Source: Actinosynnema pretiosum (GTDB lineage Bacteria > Actinomycetota > Actinomycetes > Mycobacteriales > Pseudonocardiaceae). From it: 64,000 bases of DNA. Numbering within the stretch: the first letter of the stretch is position 1; every line of letters begins with the position of its first letter. The stretch covers positions 38,979 to 102,978 of the forward strand of contig NZ_JAMTCF010000028.1 of NCBI RefSeq assembly GCF_024171695.1, written 5' to 3'. Positions 46,206 to 54,724 of the stretch are shown here, one piece after another. A program made the translations under genes and the position numbers. The notes below the pieces were generated by a model. That model made no database searches, was not told the DNA's origin, and saw only the letters and a program-made list of their open reading frames with translations.

Positions 46206-47803
46206 CCCAGGTCCTGGTTCCGCACCCGTGACACGATCGCCCGCCACCTCCGGCCGGTCGTCCAGCGCCGCCCCTTGATCTCGCGAGTGTGCTCCCAAGC
46301 CGCCACCACCTTCTCCCTCAGCGCCGGGTCGGGGCACCACCGCTCGACACTCCGCACCACCCGATGGGACAGCGACCGCTCCATCGCGTGCAGCAGCCAC
46401 CGGCATTCTGCGGCAGGTTCCGCCAGCCCGAGTCCGGTGAACGACTCCAGCGTGGCCTGCAGCAGCACCCCGTCGCCGGGAAACCGGTTCGCCCTGTGAC
46501 AGAGCACCGCACGGGTGAGCCGGACCCGAGCCAGCAGTTCCTCGTACGCGCACGAGGTGTTCGCCAGGGGAACCAGCTCGTCGTGCATCTTCGTCAGAAT
46601 TTCTTGCGCCTCGTCGAACTTGTGCCGTTCGATGGCGATCTCGGCCCGGAGGATCGCCACGTCGTACTTGGCGCGCCTGGAGACGATGCCGAGCTCTCGC
46701 GCGGCCTTGGCCGCCTGACTCTCCGCTTGCCGGAGCAGCGCCCGCCGCCACCCGTGGCGGAAGCGGACGAACGAGATCTTGGCGAGCGTCGACCGGCACG
46801 CCGCCGCCTCGTTGCTGTACCGGTCGATCCGCATGAACACGGCCATCGAGTCGCGCGCCAACCGGACCGCCTCGTCCAGGTTCTCTCGACGCTGCGCTCC
46901 CCAGGCGCTTTCAGCCATCTTGCGGAGGATCTTCGCCTGGCAGCGCTTCCCTTTGGCAGCAATCTCCTCGGCGTCGCACTCCTCGGCCAGCTTGACGCCC
47001 TCCTGCGCGGCCCGCAGCGCTTGGTCGTGCGCGCCCCGCGCCCTGCGGCACCAGGCCCGGCCGGAGATCAGGATCTCCGCCTTCAGCCGCTTCTGATCGA
47101 GGTCCAGCTCCCCCGTCCCGATCAGCTCCAGGCACCGCTCGGTCACCTGTTCCATCAACTCCACGTCGCCGGACGCCCTGATGGCGGGAGTGATGACGGG
47201 AAAGCAGAACGGTTCTGCCTCGTGCTTCTGGTCGAGGCTCTTGTGCCACACACTGACCAGATCGTGCTCGGAGGAGGTAGTCGGATCTTCTCCGAAGGCG
47301 TCGTAGATCCGGTCCACCAACTTGTCCATGCCCTTGTCGCTGTTCGGTGAGTCGCAGGAGAGCTGAGTCACGTCCAGGCCCTTGATCACGAAGGGTCTGG
47401 TGTTCATGTCGAAGCCAGGCGCGCACACGGGGATAATCGGACACTTGTCCTTGTTGACGTGTTCGAAGAGCCTGCTTGAGATCAGCATTCCCTCAAACTG
47501 CACCCCCTTGCGCTCCTCGCTACCACTACCCTGGAAGTGCTTCGCGTAGTCCGGCGACAGGACCGTGATGATGATCGACTTTTCCAGGACGTTGGCCATC
47601 CACAGCGGCAGAGACCGGGGGGTCCTGAGATCCCTGTCCCACACGGCGCGCACTCCCCGCTCCGCCAGCCCACGCTTGACGTAGGCCGCCACCCGCTTGC
47701 CCTCGGCGTCATGGGCGTAGCTGATCGTCACGGCAGGGGATTCGGGTCCCGTCCTCCTCGGAGATGGGGTGAGCGGAAACGGTGACACTCTCGTTGACCT
47801 CAT
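46202..47803 (-). CDS. SEFIR/TIR-domain protein with helical repeats
   Basis: A 533-residue protein. AGAGGA before ATG at 47803 sets the start. The N-terminal SEFIR/TIR domain spans about residues 24-150 (AVTISYAHDAEGKRVAAYVK; RAVWDRDLR; SIIITVLSPDYAKHF; VQFEGMLISSRLF; KCPIIPV); Glu104 is at the position of the NADase glutamate of catalytic TIR domains. The remaining 350 residues are helical, TPR-like. TIR/SEFIR proteins act in bacterial immunity, by NAD cleavage or signal-molecule production. It is convergent with the STAND gene; their stop codons share CTAG. Its promoter carries the same palindromes as the XRE gene. Confidence 0.82.
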   Translation of the reverse strand: MRSTRVSPFPLTPSPRRTGPESPAVTISYAHDAEGKRVAAYVKRGLAERGVRAVWDRDLRTPRSLPLWMANVLEKSIIITVLSPDYAKHFQGSGSEERKGVQFEGMLISSRLFEHVNKDKCPIIPVCAPGFDMNTRPFVIKGLDVTQLSCDSPNSDKGMDKLVDRIYDAFGEDPTTSSEHDLVSVWHKSLDQKHEAEPFCFPVITPAIRASGDVELMEQVTERCLELIGTGELDLDQKRLKAEILISGRAWCRRARGAHDQALRAAQEGVKLAEECDAEEIAAKGKRCQAKILRKMAESAWGAQRRENLDEAVRLARDSMAVFMRIDRYSNEAAACRSTLAKISFVRFRHGWRRALLRQAESQAAKAARELGIVSRRAKYDVAILRAEIAIERHKFDEAQEILTKMHDELVPLANTSCAYEELLARVRLTRAVLCHRANRFPGDGVLLQATLESFTGLGLAEPAAECRWLLHAMERSLSHRVVRSVERWCPDPALREKVVAAWEHTREIKGRRWTTGRRWRAIVSRVRNQDLG

Positions 47804-47832
47804 CGTGTCCTCTGTTGCGACAACTAGCGAAG

Positions 47833-47853
47833 TGCCACATGGCAACATGTTGC
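47833..47853. promoter_or_regulatory. Palindrome cluster upstream of the SEFIR/TIR gene
   Basis: TGCCACATGGCAA (47833-47845) is the exact reverse complement of the core upstream of the XRE gene; GCAACATGTTGC (47842-47853) is a second, perfect 12-bp palindrome overlapping it. GTTGCGACAAC just before, and further GCATG/TTGCA elements up to 47883, extend the cluster. Probable binding site of the DUF5753 XRE regulator. Confidence 0.6.
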
Positions 47854-48067
47854 ATATCGGCATGCTGCATGTCGATGTGCAACTACTCTAGTGGTACTTC
47901 ATCTCGGGTGAGGCAGTCGGGTCGGCGCTAGCGTGTACCTGGCACTGGTGTGGTTCGGGACTGTCGGGAGTCGACATGGGACGGAGCGCGCGAGGGCATC
48001 GTGCGGTGCTGGTCAACGGTGTGGACGGTCTCATCCGGACTGGCCGCTCCCGGCCGGGCGAGGCGTC

Positions 48068-48706
48068 GTGCCCACCGCGCTGACCGCCCCCGCCGTGCTG
48101 CGGGCCGCCGTCGAGTGCGGGGCCGTCCCCTCCGACGCGGTGATCTCGCGGTCCGGGGACGCGCGGTGGGTGGCCAGGGGGTTGGCGCACCACGCGTGGA
48201 TCACCCGCGCCGCCGGGGAGGTGCTGTCCTGGGGGATCAGCGTCGGGGACGCCGAGCACGCCGCAGTCATGGAGCCCTACGGGGGCATCGCCGTGCTGGT
48301 GCGCGGGGACGGGGGCGCGGTGGCGTGGCCCGGCGGGGTGGGGGCGGAGTTGGCGCTGGTCGTGCGGGGCACGCTCGGGCGGGCGGCCGGGCTGGTCGCG
48401 GACCGGGTCGAGCTGTGCGCGCTGCTCGCCTCGCTCGGGGACGTGCGGCGGGACGGGTTGCGGGTGTGGCTGCCCGCGTCCAACTACCCCGCGCGGCTGG
48501 TCAAGGCGCTCGTGCTCGCGCGTGCCGCCGGTGACCTGGGGATGGAGGAGCGGATCATCGCCTCGCTGCACCGGCCGCCGGTCGTGCTCGACCACGGGGG
48601 GACGCTGGACGTGCTGGAAGCGGCCCGGCACTGGGCGGTGCGGTTCGCCGCCGTGCTCGGTGCGCCCATCCCGCTCGACGAGGTCACCGGGCCCACCGCG
48701 CGGTGA
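48068..48706 (+). CDS. Protein of unknown function
   Basis: A 212-residue soluble protein; GTG at 48068 is chosen because it follows GAGG and begins the well-biased coding stretch. A beta-rich middle (GGIAVLVRGDGGAVAWPGG; GAELALVVRGTLG) is followed by helices. No domain recognised. It is divergent from the SEFIR/TIR gene, with about 260 bases between them. Base composition is normal for the genome, so it is probably outside the transferred island. Confidence 0.6.
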   Translation: MPTALTAPAVLRAAVECGAVPSDAVISRSGDARWVARGLAHHAWITRAAGEVLSWGISVGDAEHAAVMEPYGGIAVLVRGDGGAVAWPGGVGAELALVVRGTLGRAAGLVADRVELCALLASLGDVRRDGLRVWLPASNYPARLVKALVLARAAGDLGMEERIIASLHRPPVVLDHGGTLDVLEAARHWAVRFAAVLGAPIPLDEVTGPTAR

Positions 48707-49045
48707 TCACGGGGTGAAGGTGGTGTGCTTCCCGGGGGTCCACAGGTCCACGGGCACGCCGAGCAGCGCCACCAGCCGTTCGGCCAGCGCCGCGCCGCGC
48801 TCCGCCCACGGGTCGTAGGCGCCCTCCGGGAACTCCGAGCTCGCCGGGTCGTCCGGCAGGTAGACGGCCTGGTACTCGTCGTCCCACGCCGCCACGGCCG
48901 CGACCAGGTCGGCGTCCGCGCCGAACTCCGCCAGCCACTCCGGCTGCTCGTTGCCGGGGAACTCCTCGTCCGACCAGCTCGGCCACAGCGGACCGGTGAC
49001 CCACTCGGCGGACAGCCTCAGCCGGAGCAGCGTCCGCTCAGCCAC
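48707..49045 (-). CDS. Protein of unknown function, acidic
   Basis: A 112-residue acidic, Trp-rich protein (EWVTGPLWPSWSDEEFPGNE) without membrane segments or known motifs. It overlaps the end of the upstream membrane protein gene by eight bases, so it is the last gene of a three-gene operon. GTG start. Confidence 0.65.
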   Translation of the reverse strand: MAERTLLRLRLSAEWVTGPLWPSWSDEEFPGNEQPEWLAEFGADADLVAAVAAWDDEYQAVYLPDDPASSEFPEGAYDPWAERGAALAERLVALLGVPVDLWTPGKHTTFTP

Positions 49046-49589
49046 GGCTCGTCCGCCGCAACCACAGCAGCCCCAGCACCGGCAGCACCAGGGGCACGTA
49101 GCCGTAACCGCCGCCGAAGTCCGACCACACCGTGGCCTCCGGGAACCACGACGGCTCCAGCACGCTCAGCGCGCCGATCACCAGCACGCCCACCAGCTCC
49201 ACCGCGCACGACGCGAACGCCACCCGCCGCGACGCGCCGTCCCCGCGCACCAGCATCACCGTCGCCACCACGTACACCACCGCCGCGAACGCCGACAGCG
49301 AGTAGGCCAGCGGGGCGTGCGAGAACTTCGTCGTGATCTGGAGCGCGGACCTCGCCGTCGCGGCCAGCGCGAAGATCCCGTACACCGCGATCAGCAGGCT
49401 GCCCGGACCGCTCCTGGTGCGCTGCGCCAACGTCAGCGGCTCGCCGCCGGAAGCCCCGCCCCGGCCGGCCGACACCCGGTTCGCGAACCGGCTCGCCGCC
49501 GAACCCCCCGAGCCCGAAGACCCCGTCTCCGAAGATCCCTCAGCACCCACCGGACCCGACCGCCCTCTCCCGTCCGCACCCTCAGGCAT
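49038..49589 (-). CDS. Four-helix integral membrane protein
   Basis: A 183-residue protein with a Gly/Ser-rich N-terminal tail and four membrane helices (SLLIAVYGIFALAATARSA; AYSLSAFAAVVYVVATVML; ELVGVLVIGALSVL; VPLVLPVLGLLWL). This pattern occurs in a widely conserved actinobacterial membrane family with no known function. Overlaps both neighbours by eight bases. Confidence 0.7.
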   Translation of the reverse strand: MPEGADGRGRSGPVGAEGSSETGSSGSGGSAASRFANRVSAGRGGASGGEPLTLAQRTRSGPGSLLIAVYGIFALAATARSALQITTKFSHAPLAYSLSAFAAVVYVVATVMLVRGDGASRRVAFASCAVELVGVLVIGALSVLEPSWFPEATVWSDFGGGYGYVPLVLPVLGLLWLRRTSRG

Positions 49590-49965
49590 GACCGGCCCAG
49601 ATCTGGTTCAGCCGCACCACCATGACCGCCGTCGTCAGGCACCCGACCGCCAGCACCGAAGCCCCCCACCGCGACCGGTCCACGATCGACCAGAACCCCG
49701 CCAGCGGTAGCAGCAGCAGCGCGGTCAGCAGGTAGCCGAAGAACGTCGCCCCCGACACCGCCTCGTGCCCGTCGCCCGCCAGCAGCACCGCCCCGATCAC
49801 CGTCTGCGCCAGCAGCGCCACTTCCTGCAACCCCACCAGCGCCGCGACGCCCAGCGTCGTCCAGTCCTGCAGGGTCAGCGGCCTGTTCAGCACCGCCAGC
49901 AGCACCGCCCACCCCGCCGCGAGCAGCGCGGCGGCGATGGTGGCCGTGGCCAGCCAGTCGATCAT
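49582..49965 (-). CDS. Four-helix integral membrane protein
   Basis: A 127-residue protein that is almost all membrane helix (IAAALLAAGWAVLLAVL; GVAALVGLQEVALLAQTVIG; LLTALLLLPLAGFWSIV; VLAVGCLTTAVMVVRL). First gene of the operon with the two following genes; it may form a complex with the next membrane protein. GAGGA precedes the ATG. Function unknown. Confidence 0.7.
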   Translation of the reverse strand: MIDWLATATIAAALLAAGWAVLLAVLNRPLTLQDWTTLGVAALVGLQEVALLAQTVIGAVLLAGDGHEAVSGATFFGYLLTALLLLPLAGFWSIVDRSRWGASVLAVGCLTTAVMVVRLNQIWAGHA

Positions 49966-50081
49966 CAGGTGGGTTCCTCACCGGTACGGGGTATGCACTG
50001 AAGGCTAGAACACCCGCGTTGCGCGCTTCGGTGCTGGTCGCTGCGCGGTTCCGTGCGGATCGCTGGTCGGAGTGGGGTGGC

Positions 50082-51404
50082 GTGGACGGATATTGGTGGA
50101 ACGTGGCGCTGGTCGCCGTGCTGGTCCTGGTGAACGCGGTGTTCGCCGGGAGCGAGATGGCGCTGGTCTCCCTGCGGGAGGGCCAGATCAGAGCGCTGGA
50201 GCGGGAAGGGGGACGTGGCGCGCGCACCCTCGTCAAGCTCGCCCGCGACCCGAACCGCTTCCTCGCGACGATCCAGATCGGCATCACCCTGGCGGGCTTC
50301 CTCGCCTCCGCGGCGGCGGCCGTGACGCTCGCCGCGCCGCTGGTGCCGCTGCTGGACTTCCTCGGCAGCGCGGCCGACCCGGTCGCCGTGGCGCTGGTCA
50401 CGATCGTGCTCACGTTCTTCACGCTGGTGCTCGGCGAGCTCGCGCCCAAGCGCCTGGCGATGCAGAACGCGTTGCGGTGGGCCAGTTTCGTGGCCAAGCC
50501 GCTCGACGTGCTGTCGGCGGTCTCCCGCCCGGCGGTGTGGTTGCTGAGCAAGTCGACCAACGCGGTCGTGCGGCTGTTCGGCGGCAACCCGGACGCCGCC
50601 GAGGAGCAGCTCAGCCCCGAGGAGCTGAGCGACCTGGTGTCCGGGCAGCAGGGCCTGAACCCGGAGCAGCGCGAGATCATCACCGGCGCGCTGGAGATCC
50701 ACGCCCGCCGGTTGCGCGAGGTGCTGGTGCCGCGCCGCGAGGTGGTCACGCTGCCGGTGGACATGGCCGTCCCGCAGGCGCGCGCCGAACTGGTCGCGTC
50801 CGGCCGCTCGCGCGCGCCCGTCGTGCGCACCGGCCACCTGGACGACGTCGTCGGCGTCGTGCACCTGCGGGACCTGCTCGACGACGGGGTGTCGCTGACG
50901 CAGGTCGCCAGGCAGGCCGTGGTGTTCCCGGACTCGCTGCGCGTCGTGGACGCCCTGCTGCGCTTCAAGTCCGAGCGCGAGCAGTTCGCGCTGGTGGTGG
51001 ACGAGCACGGCGCGGTCGACGGGATCGTCACGCTGGAGGACCTGCTGGAGGAGGTCGTCGGCGAGATCTACGACGAGACCGACCGGGACGTCATCGAGGT
51101 GCGGCGCGAGGAGGACGGGGCGATGGTGCTGCCGGGCACGTTCCCGGTGCACGACCTGGTGGACATCGGCGTCGAGCTGCGCGACCCGCCCGAGGGCGAC
51201 TACACGACCGTCGCCGGGCTGATCCTGGTCGAGCTGGGCCTGGTGCCCGAGGGACCGGGGAACCGGGCGGTGGTGGGGGGCTGGGACTTCGAGGTCCTCG
51301 CCGTCGAGCACCACGCGATCACGTCGGTTCGGCTGCGGCGGGCCGAACCGGCGGAGGTCGACGCGGAGCAGGACCCGGACGGGCAGGTGGTCGGCGCGGA
51401 CTGA
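50082..51404 (+). CDS. CNNM/CorC-type hemolysin-family protein (DUF21-CBS-CBS-CorC)
   Basis: A 440-residue protein. A DUF21 membrane domain (about residues 5-190: NAVFAGSEMALVSLREGQI; TIQIGITLAGFLASAAAAV; LVLGELAPKRLAMQ) is followed by two CBS domains (VPRREVVTLPVDM; FALVVDEHGAVDGIVTLEDL) and a C-terminal CorC/HlyC domain (FPVHDLVDIGVEL). The family handles Mg2+ or other divalent-cation efflux; 'hemolysin' is a historical label. GTG at 50082 gives the usual N-terminus; an upstream TTG at 50019 is possible. Confidence 0.9.
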   Translation: MDGYWWNVALVAVLVLVNAVFAGSEMALVSLREGQIRALEREGGRGARTLVKLARDPNRFLATIQIGITLAGFLASAAAAVTLAAPLVPLLDFLGSAADPVAVALVTIVLTFFTLVLGELAPKRLAMQNALRWASFVAKPLDVLSAVSRPAVWLLSKSTNAVVRLFGGNPDAAEEQLSPEELSDLVSGQQGLNPEQREIITGALEIHARRLREVLVPRREVVTLPVDMAVPQARAELVASGRSRAPVVRTGHLDDVVGVVHLRDLLDDGVSLTQVARQAVVFPDSLRVVDALLRFKSEREQFALVVDEHGAVDGIVTLEDLLEEVVGEIYDETDRDVIEVRREEDGAMVLPGTFPVHDLVDIGVELRDPPEGDYTTVAGLILVELGLVPEGPGNRAVVGGWDFEVLAVEHHAITSVRLRRAEPAEVDAEQDPDGQVVGAD

Positions 51405-51495
51405 GCACCGGGAGGTTCCGGCCGGGAATTCCGACCGGGAAGTCCTTGCGCGGCAAGGGGAATCGGCACGTCGGTGGGCCGATTCCCCGAGGCGG

Positions 51496-52665
51496 TCAGA
51501 TCAGCTCGGGCAGCCTGGCCGCCACCTCGTCCGGCGACGGCATCGCGGCGATCTCGGCCGCCACCGCCTTCGCCGCCACCGCGACCTCCTCGGAGGCCAG
51601 CAGCCCGCGCGCGGCCGACGCGACCGCCTCGGCGACCACCGCGTCGCCGAGCAGCCGCTCGCCCAGCCCGGCCGAGGCCACGGCCTCGGCGTTGGTGAAC
51701 TGGTCCGCGCCCTGCGGCAGCACCAGCTGCGGCACTCCCGCGCCGAGCGCGCCCATGGTCGTGCCGCTGCCGCCGTGGTGCACCACCAGGTCCACGTGCG
51801 GCAGCAGGTCGGCCTGCGGCACCCACGCGTGCAGCGACACGTTGTCCGGCACCTCGCCGATCTCCGCCGCCGCCACCGTCGGACCGGCCGCCACCAGCAC
51901 GTGCGCGTCCAGCGACGCCAGCCCGTCGATCGCCGCCCTGAACACCTCCGGGTGGCCGAACGCGGTGCCCAGGGTCAGGTAGACCAGCGGCTTGTCGCGG
52001 GGCGCGGTCGCGATCGCGGGCAGCTCGCCCGGCGTCGCGAACGGCACCGGCCGCAGCGGGATCGTCCTCGGGATGGTGAACGACGGGTCCCGCAGCGACG
52101 GCGGGCAGATGTCCAGGTACGGGTTGCCCAGCAGGAACACGCTGTCGTCGCCACCGCCGAGGTCGACCTCGCCGAGGTCGACGCCGTGCTCGGCCGCGAC
52201 GCCGCGCAGGTGCCCGATCATCTGCTTCGGCATCTCGGAGCCGGTCGTCATGCGGCCGAACCCGTGGCACAGCACGGGAACGCCCGCCGCCCTGGCCGCG
52301 ATGCCCGCGCCGGGGTTGGCCAGCTCCTGGACCACCAGGTCGGGCCGCTCGCGCTCGATGATCCCGGCGACGCCGGTGGCGAACGCGCGGGCGAGCAGGT
52401 CGCCGAACAGCCTGGCGATGATCGCCGTGCCCTCGGCGTCGCCCATGTCGCGCGGGGACCTGCCCGGCGGCAGCAGGTCGCTCGCGACGTCGCGCATCCC
52501 GGCGCCGGTGATCACCGGCTCGACGCCGATGCCGGAGAGGACGTCGTGGAAGCCGCCGGTGGTGGCGAACTTGACCCGGTGACCGGCGCGCACGGCGGCT
52601 TCGGCCAGCGGTAACAGGGGGAACAGGTGCCCGTGGGCCCCGAGGCTGGAGAAGAGGATCAGCAC
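51496..52665 (-). CDS. GT1-family (macrolide-type) glycosyltransferase
   Basis: A 389-residue GT-B glycosyltransferase. N-terminal acceptor half begins LILFSSLGAHGHLFPLLPLA; the C-terminal sugar-nucleotide site is HHGGSGTTMGALGAGVPQLV and QGADQFTNAE. It transfers a sugar from an NDP-sugar to a small hydrophobic molecule such as a polyketide. It is a tandem paralogue of the gene at 52993-54129. A 14-bp palindrome just before its GTG start suggests repression. No aglycone-synthesis genes are nearby, so it could serve in antibiotic inactivation. Confidence 0.88.
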   Translation of the reverse strand: MLILFSSLGAHGHLFPLLPLAEAAVRAGHRVKFATTGGFHDVLSGIGVEPVITGAGMRDVASDLLPPGRSPRDMGDAEGTAIIARLFGDLLARAFATGVAGIIERERPDLVVQELANPGAGIAARAAGVPVLCHGFGRMTTGSEMPKQMIGHLRGVAAEHGVDLGEVDLGGGDDSVFLLGNPYLDICPPSLRDPSFTIPRTIPLRPVPFATPGELPAIATAPRDKPLVYLTLGTAFGHPEVFRAAIDGLASLDAHVLVAAGPTVAAAEIGEVPDNVSLHAWVPQADLLPHVDLVVHHGGSGTTMGALGAGVPQLVLPQGADQFTNAEAVASAGLGERLLGDAVVAEAVASAARGLLASEEVAVAAKAVAAEIAAMPSPDEVAARLPELI

Positions 52666-52670
52666 GAAAC

Positions 52671-52684
52671 TCAGCGTACGCTGA
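52671..52684. promoter_or_regulatory. 14-bp palindrome at the glycosyltransferase start
   Basis: TCAGCGTACGCTGA is a perfect palindrome ending six bases before the GTG start (minus strand) of the glycosyltransferase gene. Its position would block initiation; a TetR- or GntR-type repressor is the likeliest ligand. Confidence 0.5.
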
Positions 52685-52992
52685 ATTAGCTTCCCGAAAG
52701 GGTTGTTCGCGCCGGGCTGACCGGGGTGGGGCTGACCGGGTGGGGCCGATCGCGTGGGGCGGGCGGCGGTCTCGGGCGTTGGGCCTGGACAGCGGCTCGG
52801 ACAGCGGCCTCAAGCAGCGGCCTCGAAGAGCTGACCCGAGGGTTGTGCCCCGGACGGAGCGGCCCGGTGGTGGCCGGTGGCGGCCTGCGGGCGGGCGGAG
52901 CGGTTCCGGAGCGGGGTGGTTCGGGGGAGTCCCGCGTCAGGCGGTCCTGCGGGGGTCCGGCTCGGGGAGCGCCGGGCGCCGCACCGCGCGGC
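52685..52992. other. Low-complexity spacer between the two glycosyltransferase genes
   Basis: About 310 bases with imperfect tandem repeats, GGCTGACCGGGGTGG-like units at 52714-52750 and GGACAGCGGCTC-like units at 52787-52827. No credible gene. It contains the promoter of the downstream glycosyltransferase. Confidence 0.5.
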
Positions 52993-54129
52993 TCACACGT
53001 GCCGCTCCAGCGAGGCGACGACGTCCGCCGGGGACGGCATCGCGGCGATCTCGGCCGCCATCGCCTCCGCCGCCGCCCGGTGCGCCTGGTCCACGAGCAG
53101 CTCGCGCGCGGCCTCGGTGATCGCCTCGACCGTCGCGTCCGCGCCCACCAGCGCCCGGCCGAGGCCCGACCCGACGACCGCCTCGGCGTTGCCGAACTGG
53201 TCGGCGCCCTGCGGCAGCACCAGGTGCACCGCGCCGCCGACCGCGCTGCCGATCGTGGTGCCCATGCCGCCGTGGTGCACGGACAGGTCGGCGTGCCGCA
53301 GCAGCTCGCCCTGCGGCAGCCAGCGGTGCACGCTCACGTTGCCGGGCAGCTCGCCCAGCGCGTCCACGTCCACCAGCGGACCGGCCGACACGACCACGCG
53401 GGCGTCCAGCGCGGCCAGCCCGTCGATCGCCCCGCGCAGCACCGGCGCGTCGCTGAACACGGTGCCCAGCGACAGGTAGATGAGCTTGCCGTCGCGGCCC
53501 ACCACGCCCTCGGGCATCGGCACGTCGTCGCTGTGCTGCACCGGCCGCAGCGGGACGCGCTCGGCGCCGCCGAGGTCGCGCTGCCACGCGGGCGGGCAGA
53601 TGTCCAGCAGCGGGTTGCCCAGCAGCAGGCCCTCACCGGCGGGCTCGACGCCCAGCTCGGCCGCGACCTCGCGCACGTTCGCGTGCAGCGCGGGACCGAG
53701 GTCGACCGCGTCCATCCGGCCGAGGCCGTGGCACAGGGTCGGGACGCCCGCCCTGGCCGTGGCCAGCGCCGCGCCCAGGTTCAGCACCTCGCGGATCACC
53801 AGGTCCGGCTTGTGCCGCTCCAGCAGCGGGGCCAGGTCGGTGGCGAAGCGCTCGGGCAGCACCTTGCCGAACGAGATCGCCGAGACCCGCTCCTGCTCTT
53901 CCAGCGACAGGTCCTGCGGACGCATCGGGCGGCCGAACTGGTGCGCGACCGCCTGCCGCACGTCCCAACCGGCGGTGACCGGCTCCGCGCCCACGGCCGC
54001 GATGGCCGGGTGCACCCGTTCCGTCGTGGCGTAGACCACCTCGTGCCCGGCCTCCACCGCGGCCCGCACCAGCGGCAGCACGGGGTAGGTGTGGCCGAAG
54101 GTCCCCAGACTGGAGAAAAGGATCTTCAC
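52993..54129 (-). CDS. GT1-family (macrolide-type) glycosyltransferase
   Basis: A 378-residue paralogue of the adjacent glycosyltransferase with the same layout: KILFSSLGTFGHTYPVLPLV at the start, HHGGMGTTIGSAVGGAVHLV and QGADQFGNAEA in the donor site, and a shared tail AAEIAAMPSP. GTG at 54129 matches the paralogue start; a frame upstream to 54156 is less likely. TACCGT lies about eight bases before the start, so a leaderless transcript is possible. Next to a MarR/MMPL exporter pair, which fits a detoxification or export locus. Confidence 0.88.
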   Translation of the reverse strand: MKILFSSLGTFGHTYPVLPLVRAAVEAGHEVVYATTERVHPAIAAVGAEPVTAGWDVRQAVAHQFGRPMRPQDLSLEEQERVSAISFGKVLPERFATDLAPLLERHKPDLVIREVLNLGAALATARAGVPTLCHGLGRMDAVDLGPALHANVREVAAELGVEPAGEGLLLGNPLLDICPPAWQRDLGGAERVPLRPVQHSDDVPMPEGVVGRDGKLIYLSLGTVFSDAPVLRGAIDGLAALDARVVVSAGPLVDVDALGELPGNVSVHRWLPQGELLRHADLSVHHGGMGTTIGSAVGGAVHLVLPQGADQFGNAEAVVGSGLGRALVGADATVEAITEAARELLVDQAHRAAAEAMAAEIAAMPSPADVVASLERHV

Positions 54130-54181
54130 GCGGCTACGGTAACCCGCGCGGATCACTGCGGGACAGGGCGGAAGTCCCTGG

Positions 54182-54646
54182 TCACCCGTGATCTTCGTCC
54201 AGGCTGTCCCGAACCTCGGTGGTCGCCTCGATGCTGGCGCGCAGGAACCGCGCGACCACCGCCCGCTCGGCCTCGTCGAACCCGGCCCAGGCTCTGGTGA
54301 ACGCCTCGTTCAGCGGCAGGAAGAACTCCCGGCCCAGCTCCAGCGCCCGCTGGTCCACCGCCAGGTCCACCCGCCGCCGGTCGCTCGCGCTGCGCTCGCG
54401 GCGCACGTGCCCGGAGGACTCCAGCCGGTCGAGCACGGACGTGGTCGCGGACGCGCTCAGCCGCATCACCTCGGCGAGCCGCCCCGGCGTCATCGGGTGC
54501 TCGGACCAGCGCGCTTCCATGATGTGGAGCAGTGCGTTCAGGTCCGTCCGGTGCATCCGGTGGCGCTCCCCGAAGCGCTCGGCGAAGCGGTCCGACTCGA
54601 CCGTCAGCAGCTGCAACAGCCGAACGAGCAGGTCGTGATCTGCCAC
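54182..54646 (-). CDS. MarR family transcriptional regulator
   Basis: A 154-residue MarR protein with the winged helix at about residues 35-100 (HPMTPGRLAEVMRLSASATT; SVLDRLESSGHVRRERSASD; DRRRVDLAV). It is divergent from an MMPL exporter gene and probably represses it, being released by a small toxic ligand. The shared 78-bp promoter region carries a repeated TTCGATSGTC element. Confidence 0.88.
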   Translation of the reverse strand: MADHDLLVRLLQLLTVESDRFAERFGERHRMHRTDLNALLHIMEARWSEHPMTPGRLAEVMRLSASATTSVLDRLESSGHVRRERSASDRRRVDLAVDQRALELGREFFLPLNEAFTRAWAGFDEAERAVVARFLRASIEATTEVRDSLDEDHG

Positions 54647-54668
54647 ACCTGCGTCCTTCCTCTACTAT

Positions 54669-54694
54669 TTCGATCGTCCGATAGTTCGATGGTC
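54669..54694. promoter_or_regulatory. Repeated TTCGATSGTC elements, probable MarR sites
   Basis: TTCGATCGTC (54669-54678) and TTCGATGGTC (54685-54694), 16 bases apart in direct order and ending in GTCGAA, lie between the divergent MarR and MMPL genes. Confidence 0.5.
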
Positions 54695-54724
54695 GAAGTT
54701 AATGGCTCCGGAGGACATTCTCCC

